Source: Halogranum gelatinilyticum
GTDB taxonomy: Archaea > Halobacteriota > Halobacteria > Halobacteriales > Haloferacaceae
Reading direction: 5' to 3'
NCBI RefSeq assembly: GCF_900103715.1
Contig: NZ_FNHL01000001.1
Coordinates: 477,295-541,294, forward strand
DNA length: 64,000 bases
In this document: in pieces, positions 35,693 to 44,530 of the stretch
Layout of the letters: every line of letters begins with the position of its first letter
Position numbering within the stretch: position 1 is the first letter of the stretch
Notes under the pieces: model-generated
What the model saw: the letters and a program-made list of their open reading frames with translations, nothing else
The model's database searches: none
What the model was told of the DNA's origin: nothing
Position numbers and translations under genes: made by a program

Positions 35693-35700
35693 CTTATAAC
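35693..35700 (+). promoter_or_regulatory. TATA box of the uORF-ACT-hom operon
   Basis: CTTATAAC preceded by a purine-rich BRE (CGAAGG). Its centre is 28 bases before the ATG at 35724, so the transcript should begin at or just before that ATG rather than near the ACT gene's ATG, which lies 100 bases further on. Confidence 0.6.
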
Positions 35701-35723
35701 GCGAGGCCCGAGTGTGTTCTACC

Positions 35724-35828
35724 ATGCAACGGGGCACGCACCACCCGAGCAGCATCGGCACGGAGCAACGGCGCTATCGCTCCCAGCCGACAACAGTTGC
35801 GGCGCGTGCCACGGGGGTGAGTCGATGA
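35724..35828 (+). CDS. Leaderless 34-codon upstream ORF of the ACT-hom operon
   Basis: 34 aa, starting MQRGTHHPSSIG and rich in Arg, Thr and Ser. It begins at the predicted transcription start and its stop overlaps the ATG of the ACT-domain gene by four bases (ATGA). It is therefore well placed to be translated by leaderless initiation and to feed ribosomes to the next gene. It could be a regulatory leader peptide for threonine/methionine synthesis or a real small protein. There is no homology evidence in hand. Confidence 0.5.
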   Translation: MQRGTHHPSSIGTEQRRYRSQPTTVAARATGVSR

Positions 35829-36406
35829 GCAGCGACGGCGAGGCCGAGTCCGTCGAGGCCGAGGAGGAGGTCGCCGAGACCGACGGCGGCGAACATCCAC
35901 AGGCGCACACGGTTCGACTGGAACTCGTCGACGAACCCGGCCAACTGCTCGCGGCACTCCAACCCATCTCGGAGAACGGGGGCAATCTGCTCTCGATATT
36001 CCACGAGCGCGGCAACCTCACGCCGCGGGGGCACATCCCCGTCGAGGTCGACCTCGAATGTCCGCCCGACCGCTTCGAGACCATCGTCGAGGCGCTGCGG
36101 GACAACGGCGTCAACGTCATCCAGGCGGGTGCCGAACGCTACGGCGAGGAACTCACGATTCTCCTGGTCGGCCACCTCATCGACACGGATCTCTCGGATA
36201 CGCTCCGGCGCGTTCAGGGCCACACGGACGCGACGGTGACGGATCTCTCGCTGTCGGCTCCCGAAGGGACCGACGACGTCTCCAGTGCCCGGCTGCGGCT
36301 CGCGACGCGGGCTGGCAAGACCGACGAAGTACTCGAGGCCATCCGCGAGGTCGCCGGTGAGAAGGAGTTGGACGTCGTCGAGCCGCTCACGGAGGTATCG
36401 GCATGA
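35825..36406 (+). CDS. ACT-domain protein, likely regulator of homoserine dehydrogenase
   Basis: 193 aa. After an acidic tail of about 28 residues, an ACT domain starts at TVRLELVDEPGQLLAALQPISENGGNL (residues 29-55), with ISIFHERG-like contacts. A second ACT-like half follows towards the C-terminus (SARLRLATRAGKTDEVLEAIREVA). Bacterial homoserine dehydrogenases usually carry their ACT domain fused at the C-terminus. Here it is a separate protein whose gene overlaps hom by four bases, so it probably senses threonine or a related amino acid and controls the enzyme in trans. Confidence 0.85.
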   Translation: MSSDGEAESVEAEEEVAETDGGEHPQAHTVRLELVDEPGQLLAALQPISENGGNLLSIFHERGNLTPRGHIPVEVDLECPPDRFETIVEALRDNGVNVIQAGAERYGEELTILLVGHLIDTDLSDTLRRVQGHTDATVTDLSLSAPEGTDDVSSARLRLATRAGKTDEVLEAIREVAGEKELDVVEPLTEVSA

Positions 36407-37350
36407 GTCTCCGTATCGCGGTTCTCGGAGCCGGCGCGGTCGGCCGCTCGGTCGTCGACCTCGCCGAGGAGTACGGCCATACCGTGACGGCGGTCGCCGA
36501 CTCCTCGACGGCCGCGGTCGATTCGACTGGCTTGGACCCCGACGTGGTTCTCGAACGGAAGGAACGCGAGGGTGTCGTCGGCGACCTCGCGCTCGACGAC
36601 GCGCTCGCCGCGGACTACGACGTGCTCGTCGAGGCGACGCCGACGACGCTCGGCGACGCCGAACCCGGCTTCTCGCACGTCCAACACGCACTGGAGCGGG
36701 ACCGCCACGTCGTGCTCGCGAACAAGGGTCCGGTCGCCGAACGATACGACGACCTGCGGGCACTCGAAGTCAAGAGCGAGGGAACGGTCCAGTTCGAGGC
36801 CGCCGTCGGCGGGGCCATCCCGGTCCTCTCGACCATCGCGGACTTCGGAGGCGAGCACATCACCGCCGCTCGCGGCGTGCTCAACGGCACGGCCAACTTC
36901 ATCCTCTCGCGGATGGCCGCCGAGGGGCTGGGCTACGAACACGTCCTCGCGGAGGCCCAGGACCTCGGCGTCGCGGAGGCCGACCCCTCCTTCGACGTGG
37001 AGGGGACGGACGCCGCGCTGAAGTTCGTCATCCTCGCGAACGTCCTCAACGACGGCGGCTACACGCTCGCCGACGCGGAGGTCGAGGGCATCAAGAACAT
37101 CCCCGGCAGCGCGCTCGACCTCGCCGCCGAGGACGGCCGGACGGTTCGGCTCATCGGCGAGGCGACGCCCGACGGCATCCGCGTCGGCCCGCGACTCGTC
37201 CCCCAGAACGGGACGCTCGCAGTGAGCGGGACGCGCAACATCGTCCAACTGGAGACGGAGTACGCCGGCAACCTCAACCTCAGCGGCCGCGGCGCGGGCG
37301 GCCCCGAGACGGCGACGGCGGTGCTCTCGGACGTCAGTCGGCTGGAGTGA
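36403..37350 (+). CDS. hom: Homoserine dehydrogenase
   Basis: 315 aa, lacking the C-terminal ACT domain of longer bacterial forms. It reduces aspartate-4-semialdehyde to homoserine, the branch point to threonine and methionine. The Rossmann motif VLGAGAVGRS lies at residues 5-14, ANKGPVA near residue 107, FEAAVGGAIPV near residue 132, LNGTANFILSRM near residue 160, and the catalytic EADPSFDVEGTDAALK near residue 190. Its ATG overlaps the stop of the ACT-domain gene. Confidence 0.95.
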   Translation: MSLRIAVLGAGAVGRSVVDLAEEYGHTVTAVADSSTAAVDSTGLDPDVVLERKEREGVVGDLALDDALAADYDVLVEATPTTLGDAEPGFSHVQHALERDRHVVLANKGPVAERYDDLRALEVKSEGTVQFEAAVGGAIPVLSTIADFGGEHITAARGVLNGTANFILSRMAAEGLGYEHVLAEAQDLGVAEADPSFDVEGTDAALKFVILANVLNDGGYTLADAEVEGIKNIPGSALDLAAEDGRTVRLIGEATPDGIRVGPRLVPQNGTLAVSGTRNIVQLETEYAGNLNLSGRGAGGPETATAVLSDVSRLE

Positions 37351-37450
37351 GCTAAGAGCGACGCGCGGCTTTTTTCGAGTGTCGAAAATCGGTGAGCGGC
37401 AGCGATGGTGGCTCGAACCACAGTGAACTGCGTCACCCGATTACCCACCG

Positions 37451-37680
37451 TGGCGCGTGGCTTCGCGGCTTTCATGCCGCGAGACACGCACGCGAGGGAC
37501 GAGTGAGCGAGCAGCGCGAGCGAAGGAGTCGGTTGGGGAGGGCGTGGCTGTGCCGCGGGGAGGGGCTGAAAGGGGACGCGTTGTCGACGAACCTCCGCGA
37601 CGTAAGCACCGCAGGCGAAGCCGAGGAGCACAGCGAGCGGCGGGAGTCGACAACGCGTGGGCTTTCGAGAAGGAATCTGC
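37451..37680 (+). repeat. Dispersed intergenic repeat, copy 2, with nested hairpin
   Basis: Bases 37451-37560 match 6052-6160 and bases 37659-37680 match the tail of copy 1. The 438-base gap between hom and the PrsW gene holds little else. The middle (37576-37658) is a separate palindromic insert absent from copy 1. Confidence 0.7.
37576..37658 (+). repeat. 83-base element bounded by perfect 13-bp inverted repeats
   Basis: ACGCGTTGTCGAC (37576-37588) and its exact reverse complement (37646-37658) enclose 57 GC-rich bases. The element interrupts the dispersed repeat when compared with copy 1 at 6.1 kb, so it looks like a miniature inverted-repeat insertion or a large hairpin. Confidence 0.55.
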
Positions 37681-37788
37681 GTCGGCTCCTCTTCAGCGAA
37701 ATCTGCGACTTTGGAAGTAGTCCGCGTTGCCGACAACGACGACCACGAAAAACGAGTGCCCTCGACTGTTCTCGACCTCTTCACCGAC

Positions 37789-38793
37789 TCACTCGAACTC
37801 GGTCACCTGCGACTTCGCGCGCTTCTCGACGTCGCCGCCGTCGTCGTGCGCCGCCTTGTAGGCGTGGGTGTACCGGCGGATCTTCCGGAGCAGCAGGAAG
37901 CCGAAGAAGCCGTCGTAGAGGACGATGAAGACGATGAACGCGACGATGCTCGGCAGGCCCGTGATCGCCGCAATCGCGGCCGAGGCCTCGCTGACGACGG
38001 AGTTGTAGGTGGCGTGGATGAAGCCCGCGATGATGAGCCCCTTGATGACGATGGGACCGGCGTTTTCGGGGTTGAACTTCGCGAGACCGAGATAGTAGCC
38101 CGCAAAGGCCGAGTAGATGACGTGGCCCGGTCCGGCCAGCGCGCGGACGAAGGCGATGCCGTTGCCCGCGCCGATGAGACTCAGCCCGAAGTCGACGTTG
38201 TCGCCGAGCTGCTGGGCGATGTAGAGGGAGTTCTCGATGGTCGCGAAGCCGAGACCGGCCATCGCGCCGTAGACCGCGCCGTCGACGACGGCGTTGAACT
38301 TGTCGCTGCGGTAGGCGTAGAGCCGGACGGCGAGGAGCTTCACGGTCTCCTCGACCGGCGCGACGACGACGAAGAAGAACAGCACCGACCCGATGACGGC
38401 GATCTCCCGGAAGAAGGGACCGAGCAGGCTGTTGAGGACGGCCGCGAAGTTGGCCGTCAACACGCCGAGGAGGAAGGTCGCGACGAGCAAGGAGAGCGGT
38501 TCGCCGGTCGTCGCGTCGCTGTAGTAGACGTAGGCGGCGAGGCCGAGTGCCGGAATCGCCGAGAGCAGTGTGAGCGCGCCGGTCTGGGGGTCCGTCAGCG
38601 CCGCCAGCCCGCCGATACCGACGAGGATGAGCAGCGCGAGGAGGACGACGACGAACCGCGCCGACCACGAGAGAAAGCGGTAGAGTGCGACGGCGAGCCC
38701 GTCGAGGGAGGTCCGCTCCTCCCACGTCGAGATGTCGTAGAGGTCAGCGCTCCCGTCCGCGGCGTCGTCGACCGGGTCACGTCTGTCTGGCAT
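37789..38793 (-). CDS. PrsW-family intramembrane metalloprotease-like protein
   Basis: 334 aa. After a charged N-terminus of about 45 residues there are roughly eight hydrophobic helices. The PrsW/CAAX-protease motifs are present: VEETVKLLAV (EExxK), GLGFATIENSLYI with the E-N pair, and two conserved His positions (GPGHVIYSAFAGY and GFIHATYNSV). It probably cleaves a membrane protein, but the target is unknown. The ATG at 38793 (MPDRRDPV) was chosen; ATG codons at 38817-38820 would add nine basic residues. Confidence 0.85.
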   Translation of the reverse strand: MPDRRDPVDDAADGSADLYDISTWEERTSLDGLAVALYRFLSWSARFVVVLLALLILVGIGGLAALTDPQTGALTLLSAIPALGLAAYVYYSDATTGEPLSLLVATFLLGVLTANFAAVLNSLLGPFFREIAVIGSVLFFFVVVAPVEETVKLLAVRLYAYRSDKFNAVVDGAVYGAMAGLGFATIENSLYIAQQLGDNVDFGLSLIGAGNGIAFVRALAGPGHVIYSAFAGYYLGLAKFNPENAGPIVIKGLIIAGFIHATYNSVVSEASAAIAAITGLPSIVAFIVFIVLYDGFFGFLLLRKIRRYTHAYKAAHDDGGDVEKRAKSQVTEFE

Positions 38794-38919
38794 GGGATTC
38801 CGTTCTCGGCGGAGCATCATAACTGCCAGTCACACCTCCGTGCTTACCGGTGGCACAGCGTTTATGTCGTCGTCGGGGTGACGAGGTAGGCTGAAAACCC
38901 CGGCAGTCCAAGGGGCTGT

Positions 38920-39294
38920 ATGCACTTCGACCAACGCACGCAGAAGGCGCTGCGAGAGGTCGGTCTCGGCCGCGAGGACCTTCGCAAGGCCTCGAAGCTC
39001 GTCACCGAGGCCGTCCAGCGCGACGCCGAACAGCTGGAGGCGTTCTTCGCCGACGGCGGGACCGTCTACTCGGACATGGAGATGGCGCACAGCTCGACCG
39101 ACGTACAGGAACACGAAGTCGAGTATCTCGACCTGTTCACGCACGGCTCGGACATCCGTGGCTACCTCCGTTTCGACTCCTGGGGCGTCCCCGTCGAGGA
39201 CGGCCGGATCCTGAACGACGAGACGGTCGAACTCCGACTCGGCCCGACCGTCGACGACCGCGTCCGGTTCGCCCGCAACGCCGACGCGCTATGA
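38920..39294 (+). CDS. Conserved haloarchaeal protein coupled to FAU-1
   Basis: 124 aa, soluble and acidic; helical in the first half and beta-rich in the second. I do not recognise a named family with confidence (perhaps DUF7532). The stop overlaps the ATG of the FAU-1 gene by four bases, so the two products are probably made together and may act on the same RNA substrates. The ATG at 38920 is the only good start. Confidence 0.75.
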   Translation: MHFDQRTQKALREVGLGREDLRKASKLVTEAVQRDAEQLEAFFADGGTVYSDMEMAHSSTDVQEHEVEYLDLFTHGSDIRGYLRFDSWGVPVEDGRILNDETVELRLGPTVDDRVRFARNADAL

Positions 39295-40697
39295 CGGTGC
39301 GTGCACGCGTCCGGGGTATCTACACCACCTCGCTCACCCATCTGCTGCTCGATGCGGGCCACGAGGTCGTCCAGGCCTCCCAGCCCATCCGCGAGCGGTT
39401 CGACGCCGACCTCCCGGACGCGGACCACGACGTCGAACTCGCCACCACGGCCGACCGCCAGGGCGTCGGCGTCGAGGGCGACCCCGACGCCGTGGAGACG
39501 GTCCTCGACCTGCTTCGCTCGCTCGCTATCGACACGTTCGCGTGGGCCGAGCCCGCACCGACCGGCGCGGTCTTCGACGGCGTCGTCCACGAGACGCTCG
39601 GCAGCGGCGCGGTCGTTGACCTCGGCGACGGCGGCGAGGGCTTTCTCCCCTTCCGCAACGCTGCGAACCACATCGGCGACGACGACGTGGTTCGGGTACA
39701 GGTCACGGAGTCGGCCCCGCCGTGGGACGACGACCGGCCCGTCCTCGACACCGAGCTGAAGGCCTACGGCGGACTCGCGACGCTCGTGCCCGGCCAAGAA
39801 GGAACCCGCGTCGACACTCGCGACGACGCCGCTGGCCGCGAACTGGCCGGGATGACCGACCTGCTGGGAGCAGAGATTCCAGAGGGCTGGGGCGTCCGCT
39901 GGTCGCACTCGGCGACCGAGGCGAGCATGGACGCGCTGAACGACGCGCTCGCCCGCGCCGCCACACGCGCCGACGCCATCGACGGTGTCCTCGGGGGCGA
40001 CATCGGCGACCCGGGACGGCTCGTCGCGCCGACGGAGACCACGTGGGTCTGGTTCGGCCGCGAGTCGCGCTTCGCGCTCGACGACCACCGACGGGAGGTG
40101 GAGACGACGATGCCCGGCCACCACCGTATCAAGGCCGCCCACGAGGCCGCCAGTGCCGGTGTCGACTTCGCCGAGGCACTCTGCGACCCGAAGGGGGAGT
40201 TCCCCTTCGACGTCGTCACGAAGCAGTTCGGGCCGATGGAAGGCGACACGGTCCGTATCGGCCACGGCAAGCCCGACGGGCGGCTCATCCTGCTCGGCCG
40301 CGGCGAGGTCGTCGACTACGACGCCGCCGAGGAGACGATCGCCGTCGAACGGCAGATGTCGCCCGGCGGCAACTACGACGCGCTCGACGTCCCGCGTGAG
40401 GCGGGCGACACCGCCCTGACGAAGTTCCGTGAGGGCCGCTGGTGGTATCCCACGGTCTACCGCGACAGCGAGGGCGAACGGAAGGGAACCTACGTCAACA
40501 TCTGTACGCCTGTCGAGTGCTTCCCGGACACACTGCGGTACGTCGACCTCCACGTCGACGTCATCAAACACGCCGACGGCACGGTCGAACGCGTCGACGA
40601 CGACGAACTCGACGACGCCGTCGAGGCGGGACAGGTTTCGGAGGAACTGGCGGAGAAGGCGCGGAACGTCGCGACGGCACTCGAACGGGCGTTGTAA
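39291..40697 (+). CDS. FAU-1 family RNA-binding protein / probable ribonuclease (RNase E/G-like)
   Basis: 468 aa. The N-terminal third holds an S1-like RNA-binding fold (GAVFDGVVHETLGSGAVVDLGDGGEGFLPF, around residues 95-124) as in RNase E/G. The C-terminal third is the DUF402 domain with LLGRGEVVDY, TKFREGRWWYPTVYRD and CFPDTLRYVDLHVDVIK. Pyrococcus FAU-1 binds AU-rich RNA and has RNase activity on rRNA precursors (from memory); the same role is inferred here. It is coupled to the 124-aa protein by an ATGA overlap. Confidence 0.87.
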   Translation: MTVRARVRGIYTTSLTHLLLDAGHEVVQASQPIRERFDADLPDADHDVELATTADRQGVGVEGDPDAVETVLDLLRSLAIDTFAWAEPAPTGAVFDGVVHETLGSGAVVDLGDGGEGFLPFRNAANHIGDDDVVRVQVTESAPPWDDDRPVLDTELKAYGGLATLVPGQEGTRVDTRDDAAGRELAGMTDLLGAEIPEGWGVRWSHSATEASMDALNDALARAATRADAIDGVLGGDIGDPGRLVAPTETTWVWFGRESRFALDDHRREVETTMPGHHRIKAAHEAASAGVDFAEALCDPKGEFPFDVVTKQFGPMEGDTVRIGHGKPDGRLILLGRGEVVDYDAAEETIAVERQMSPGGNYDALDVPREAGDTALTKFREGRWWYPTVYRDSEGERKGTYVNICTPVECFPDTLRYVDLHVDVIKHADGTVERVDDDELDDAVEAGQVSEELAEKARNVATALERAL

Positions 40698-40755
40698 CAC
40701 GGACGTTGTAACACGGGCAAGGCCGTTCCGACGACCGGACGCGCTGACGGCCGTT

Positions 40756-41280
40756 CTACTGGGCGGTCGTGCGCGACTCACAGCTGTTCGAGACGGCGAT
40801 ACCACCGCCGTCGGAAATGCGAATCTCGACTTCATCGAACGCGTTGTTTCCACAGGTCACGGCACCCCACGTGCGGGTCGGTTCGTCACTGTTGGGCTGG
40901 GTGACGAGGTAGAGCACCGTCGTGTTCCGCGGGGTCTCCCGGAGGGTGTCGCCGATGCCGGTCTGGGGGTCGAGGACGTAGCTCTGTGTCTCGACACCCG
41001 GCCCGGTCGCGGTGAAGCCCGTCGCGTTTCCGAGTGCCTCGGGCGGCACGGAACCGAGACCGCTCACGTTTCGGAACGTCCGGGTCGTGCCGTCGACGCC
41101 GGTGATGCGTAGCGTCTCGACGGTCGAGGGGACGACAGCGACAGTCACCTCGTAGGAGACGCTGTCGCTGTTGTCGATCGTGAGGCGGACGTCGGAGGTC
41201 GGGTTGTCGGTCGTCGGGGCGGCACAGCCAGCGAGGACGACGAGAAGGGCACAGGAGAACACGAGAAGCGAACGGTGCAT
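40756..41280 (-). CDS. Small lipoprotein of unknown function
   Basis: 174 aa. A hydrophobic signal ends in the lipobox LAGC with Cys19, so it is a Sec-type lipoprotein. The mature part is a Thr-rich beta domain with two further cysteines (about residues 142 and 166) that could form a disulphide outside the cell. No domain is recognised. It faces the FAU-1 gene tail to tail. Confidence 0.75.
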   Translation of the reverse strand: MHRSLLVFSCALLVVLAGCAAPTTDNPTSDVRLTIDNSDSVSYEVTVAVVPSTVETLRITGVDGTTRTFRNVSGLGSVPPEALGNATGFTATGPGVETQSYVLDPQTGIGDTLRETPRNTTVLYLVTQPNSDEPTRTWGAVTCGNNAFDEVEIRISDGGGIAVSNSCESRTTAQ

Positions 41281-41364
41281 TGTGGCACTGATAGTTCAGG
41301 TGACAAGAAAAGCCTGTGGGCAGGGCGGTCGGTTGGTGGGAGTAGGGCGGAGACCGTCGCCCGT

Positions 41365-41477
41365 GTTGTACCGCGAGGCGAGCAGCGTGAGCCTCGCGGG
41401 GCGGGTTTTTTGATCGAGCTTTTTTACTAGGGTCGAGGCCGCCGGAGGCGGCCGAGGCCCTACGCTGAAAAAAGGTC
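41365..41477. repeat. Double-hairpin intergenic element, copy 1
   Basis: GTTGTACCGCGAGGC..GCCTCGCGG (a 9-bp stem) is followed by TTTTTT, ATCGAG and TTTTTTAC. A second long stem (AGGGTCGAGGCCGCC / GGCGGCCGAGGCCCT) and GAAAAAAGGTCG complete it. The same order and framing motifs recur at 47250-47366. It begins right after the stop codon of the leftward NifU gene and has T-runs readable from either strand, fitting a bidirectional terminator. Confidence 0.65.
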
Positions 41478-41478
41478 G

Positions 41479-41805
41479 CTAGAAGTGCTCGGCAGACTCG
41501 TTGGAGTACTGCAGATCGCCGCCGCGGCCGCCCTCGACGGTGCTGCTGCCGGAGTCGCCCGTGCTGGGGACCTTGACGACGACGTTCTGGACCTCTTCGA
41601 AGTCGAGGATGATGTCGCGTTTGATGTTCTGGGCGGTGACGTTGCTGATGCCGCAGCCCGAGCAGGTGCCACCGAGTTCGACGACGACCTCGCCGGTCTC
41701 CGGATTCGCCTCGCGGACGACGCTCGTCCCACCGTGCATCTGGATGATGGGCATCTGCCCGACCATCCACTTCTCGATGCGTTCTTGAAGGCTCGTCTCG
41801 CTCAT
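41479..41805 (-). CDS. NifU C-terminal-domain protein (Fe-S scaffold)
   Basis: 108 aa. The C-terminal NifU domain stands alone, with the cluster-binding CSGCGIS (Cys48, Cys51) and the preceding MHGGTSVV strand. Such proteins carry and deliver Fe-S clusters. The last 30 residues are Ser/Gly-rich and probably disordered. The stop is followed within two bases by the double-hairpin element. Confidence 0.88.
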   Translation of the reverse strand: MSETSLQERIEKWMVGQMPIIQMHGGTSVVREANPETGEVVVELGGTCSGCGISNVTAQNIKRDIILDFEEVQNVVVKVPSTGDSGSSTVEGGRGGDLQYSNESAEHF

Positions 41806-41959
41806 TGACTCCCCTTGGAACTGCAGCTATGGGTAAGTTGTGGTTTTCGAGGCCCCTCCCCGGCGAATCCCTCACGAACGACCGTTCTGATACCGCTCGC
41901 TCCCAACCACCCCTCACTCCTCGTCGGGTCGTCCGTCATTCGTCGCCCCTGGTCGTCCG

Positions 41960-43420
41960 TCACTCTTCGTCGGGTCGGTTCCGCGCCAGTCGCCACGCAG
42001 CCACGCCGAGTGCCGTCAGCCCGACGCCGACGCCGAAACCGGGCGCGTCGACGTCGCTCGTCCCGTCGGCTGTCGACGAGTTCGCGTCCGTCGTCGACGT
42101 GGAGTCTGCGGTCGGCGTCGGCGACGCGGTGATGACGTCGGGGTCGTCGGTCGTCGTCTCGTTGGTCAGTGCGGGTGCGTCGGCCTGGTCGCCCGCGTGG
42201 TCGGGGAAGACGTACAGTTCCGCACCCTGTCGACGCGGGACGCCCATGTCGCTGGCGACGAAAGTCTCGCCGGGTACCGCGACTTGGGCAGACCAGAAGC
42301 TCGCCGCGGCAGGGTCGCGCCACCACGTCAGCTCGACGGGGTTCGACGGGTCGGAGATGTCGTGGCGTTTGACGCCGCCGCGGTACCACGAGGAGTAGAG
42401 ACGGTCGCCGTGGAACTCGAAGTTGTGCGCCGTCGTCCACGTCCCGCCGTAGGTCGGTGCGTCGGACGCCGGTGGGTCGATGGTCGCGAGTTCGGCCGGT
42501 TCGGTCGGGTCGGCGATGTCGTAGAGGGTGATGCCGCTCGGGCCGCCGACCAGACCGTCCTCTTCCGTGTTCGCGGCCCACGACTCGCGGCCGACGCCGA
42601 GCAGCGTCCCGTCGTCGGAGACGGTGACGAAGTGGTCGTTGCCGGGCGGAGTGACGCCTTCGTGTCGGACTTCCCGTGACGTGAGGTCGGCCAGTTCGTC
42701 CGGCGGCCGACCGCCGAGGTGGCCGAGATAGCTCGGCTCGGTCGGGTCGCTCACGTCGAGAATCCACGTCCCGGCGTCCCACTCCGCGAGATACGCCCGG
42801 CCGTCCTGCACCCAGACGTCGTGGGTGCTCCGGAGCCACGAGTCGACGTCGCTCCAGGCGTCGTCGTACGCCGGCAGCGACCAGCGGCCGACTTCCTCCG
42901 GCTCGCCCGAGATGTCGACGACGACGACCGGGTTCTCCCCGCCGTCGTTGCCGGTCAGATAGGCGTAGTCGCCGTCGAGATAGCAGTTGTGGATGGGGTA
43001 GTCGGTCTCGTAGAAGGCGACGGTTTCGGGGTTCTCGGGGTCGCTGACGTCTTCGACGAGCATCCCGGCGAGCGCGCCGGGGATGGGGTTCGCCGGGCCG
43101 ACGACGACGAGCGTGTCGCCGGAGACTTTGACGTCGTAGATGCCGCGGAGGGGACCGGCCTCACGGTCGGCGAGGAGCTTCCGACGCTCGGCGACGACCT
43201 CGGGCTGGTCGGCGACGGAGACGTCGACGACGGCGTAGCCGTCGGTCGCGGCGACGAAGACGGTCGTGCCGTCGTCGCCGACGACGGCCTCTTTCGCGCC
43301 GTCGACGGCGACGCTGCCGTAAGGGCGGTAGGGACCGGGGTGGGCGGCGGCTCCGACGCTCCCGAGGACGGACGCGCCGAGCGCGCTCGCCCCGAGCCGG
43401 AGCACGTCGCGTCTGTGCAT
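41960..43420 (-). CDS. LVIVD-repeat beta-propeller surface protein, PGF-anchored
   Basis: 486 aa. A twin-arginine signal (HRRDVLRLG) leads to a propeller of LVIVD-type repeats with recurring [25 protein letters not shown] and HDISDPSNP turns between about residues 40 and 410. A Thr/Asp-rich stalk is followed by PGFG, a hydrophobic helix and NRPDEE, a PGF-CTERM-like sorting signal recognised by archaeosortase A. So it is probably exported by Tat and lipid-anchored on the cell surface. The ligand is unknown. The ATG at 43420 was preferred to one seven codons upstream. Confidence 0.85.
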   Translation of the reverse strand: MHRRDVLRLGASALGASVLGSVGAAAHPGPYRPYGSVAVDGAKEAVVGDDGTTVFVAATDGYAVVDVSVADQPEVVAERRKLLADREAGPLRGIYDVKVSGDTLVVVGPANPIPGALAGMLVEDVSDPENPETVAFYETDYPIHNCYLDGDYAYLTGNDGGENPVVVVDISGEPEEVGRWSLPAYDDAWSDVDSWLRSTHDVWVQDGRAYLAEWDAGTWILDVSDPTEPSYLGHLGGRPPDELADLTSREVRHEGVTPPGNDHFVTVSDDGTLLGVGRESWAANTEEDGLVGGPSGITLYDIADPTEPAELATIDPPASDAPTYGGTWTTAHNFEFHGDRLYSSWYRGGVKRHDISDPSNPVELTWWRDPAAASFWSAQVAVPGETFVASDMGVPRRQGAELYVFPDHAGDQADAPALTNETTTDDPDVITASPTPTADSTSTTDANSSTADGTSDVDAPGFGVGVGLTALGVAAWRLARNRPDEE

Positions 43421-43498
43421 ACCACGTGGTGGGGCTGGCAACGTGATAAGCGGCGTGGCTCGGTGGACGAATCGGCGGAGACGGCGGGCTGTGCGGCT

Positions 43499-44467
43499 CT
43501 ACAGCCGCGACCGGTCGCCCGTTCCACCGGTGAGGGCGCTCGCGACGGCACCCTTCAGGACGACCTCGTCGCCGAGGGTAGTGAGTTGGATCTGGGGGAC
43601 GTTGATGAAGACCATGTCGTCGATCTTCTCCTTGATCGGTTCGAGGATGAGCTCGGGGTTGTTGGTGGCGACCGCGCCGCCGACGAAGATGATGAGCGGT
43701 GCGTACGCCTGGACGATGTTGGCGACGCCCATCGTGTTCCAGTGGGTGACCTGGTCGATGACGTAGTCGGCGAAGTCGTCGTCGCCGGCGTGCTCGAAGA
43801 CGTCGACCGCGTCGAAGTCGGGGTCCTCGATGGGCATCGCGGTCTCGACGGTGTCCTCGTTGTAGATGTACTCGGCGTAGCGGGGGATGTTGTTGCCGGA
43901 GCAGTAGGCTTCCCAGTGGCCGTCGCGGCCACAGCCACAGCGCATCTCGCCGTTCGGGTCGACCGTCATGTGGCCGACCTCACCGGCGTTGCCGTCCCAG
44001 CCGGAGAGGACGTTACCGTCGACACAGACGCCCGCGCCGATCCCCGAGGAGATGGTGAGATAGACCATGTCGTCGGGGTTGCGGTCGTTGTAGAACCGCT
44101 CGCCGATGACGCCGGCAGCGGTGTCGTTGTGCAGGTAGATGCGGTCGGTGTTCAAGAGCTTCGAGAGCGGACCGGTCAGCGGGATGCGGTCGACGGTGTC
44201 TGGCAGGTTCGAGGGGTTCTCGACGACACCTTCGGCGAGGTCGAGCGGACCGATAGAGCCGATTCCGGCCGCGACGGCATCCTCGGGGTCGACGCCCGCG
44301 TCGGCGAAGGCCTCGCGGACCACGTCGAGCACCGCCTCCGTGACGGCGATACCGGTCGGACCACGCGGCGTCCTGCGTTTGCTGACACCGAGCGTCTCGG
44401 CGTTCTCGTCCGCCACAGCCGCCCGTACGTTCGTCGCCCCCAAATCGACGCCCACGTAGTAGGCCAT
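43499..44467 (-). CDS. ROK-family glucokinase
   Basis: 322 aa. The N-terminal phosphate motif VGVDLGATNVRAAV is at residues 5-18. The ROK zinc-binding signature CGCGRDGHWEAYCSG lies near residue 175 and the EVGHMTV element around residue 160. It phosphorylates glucose with ATP in the cytosol; sugar specificity is inferred from family similarity to haloarchaeal glucokinases. GTAGTTAAG about 28 bases before the ATG is a likely TATA box. Confidence 0.88.
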   Translation of the reverse strand: MAYYVGVDLGATNVRAAVADENAETLGVSKRRTPRGPTGIAVTEAVLDVVREAFADAGVDPEDAVAAGIGSIGPLDLAEGVVENPSNLPDTVDRIPLTGPLSKLLNTDRIYLHNDTAAGVIGERFYNDRNPDDMVYLTISSGIGAGVCVDGNVLSGWDGNAGEVGHMTVDPNGEMRCGCGRDGHWEAYCSGNNIPRYAEYIYNEDTVETAMPIEDPDFDAVDVFEHAGDDDFADYVIDQVTHWNTMGVANIVQAYAPLIIFVGGAVATNNPELILEPIKEKIDDMVFINVPQIQLTTLGDEVVLKGAVASALTGGTGDRSRL

Positions 44468-44530
44468 TGTCTATGTACGCACAGGGACGGCACTTAACTA
44501 CACGCGTTCTCAGGAGGTCGCCGAGGGGAG

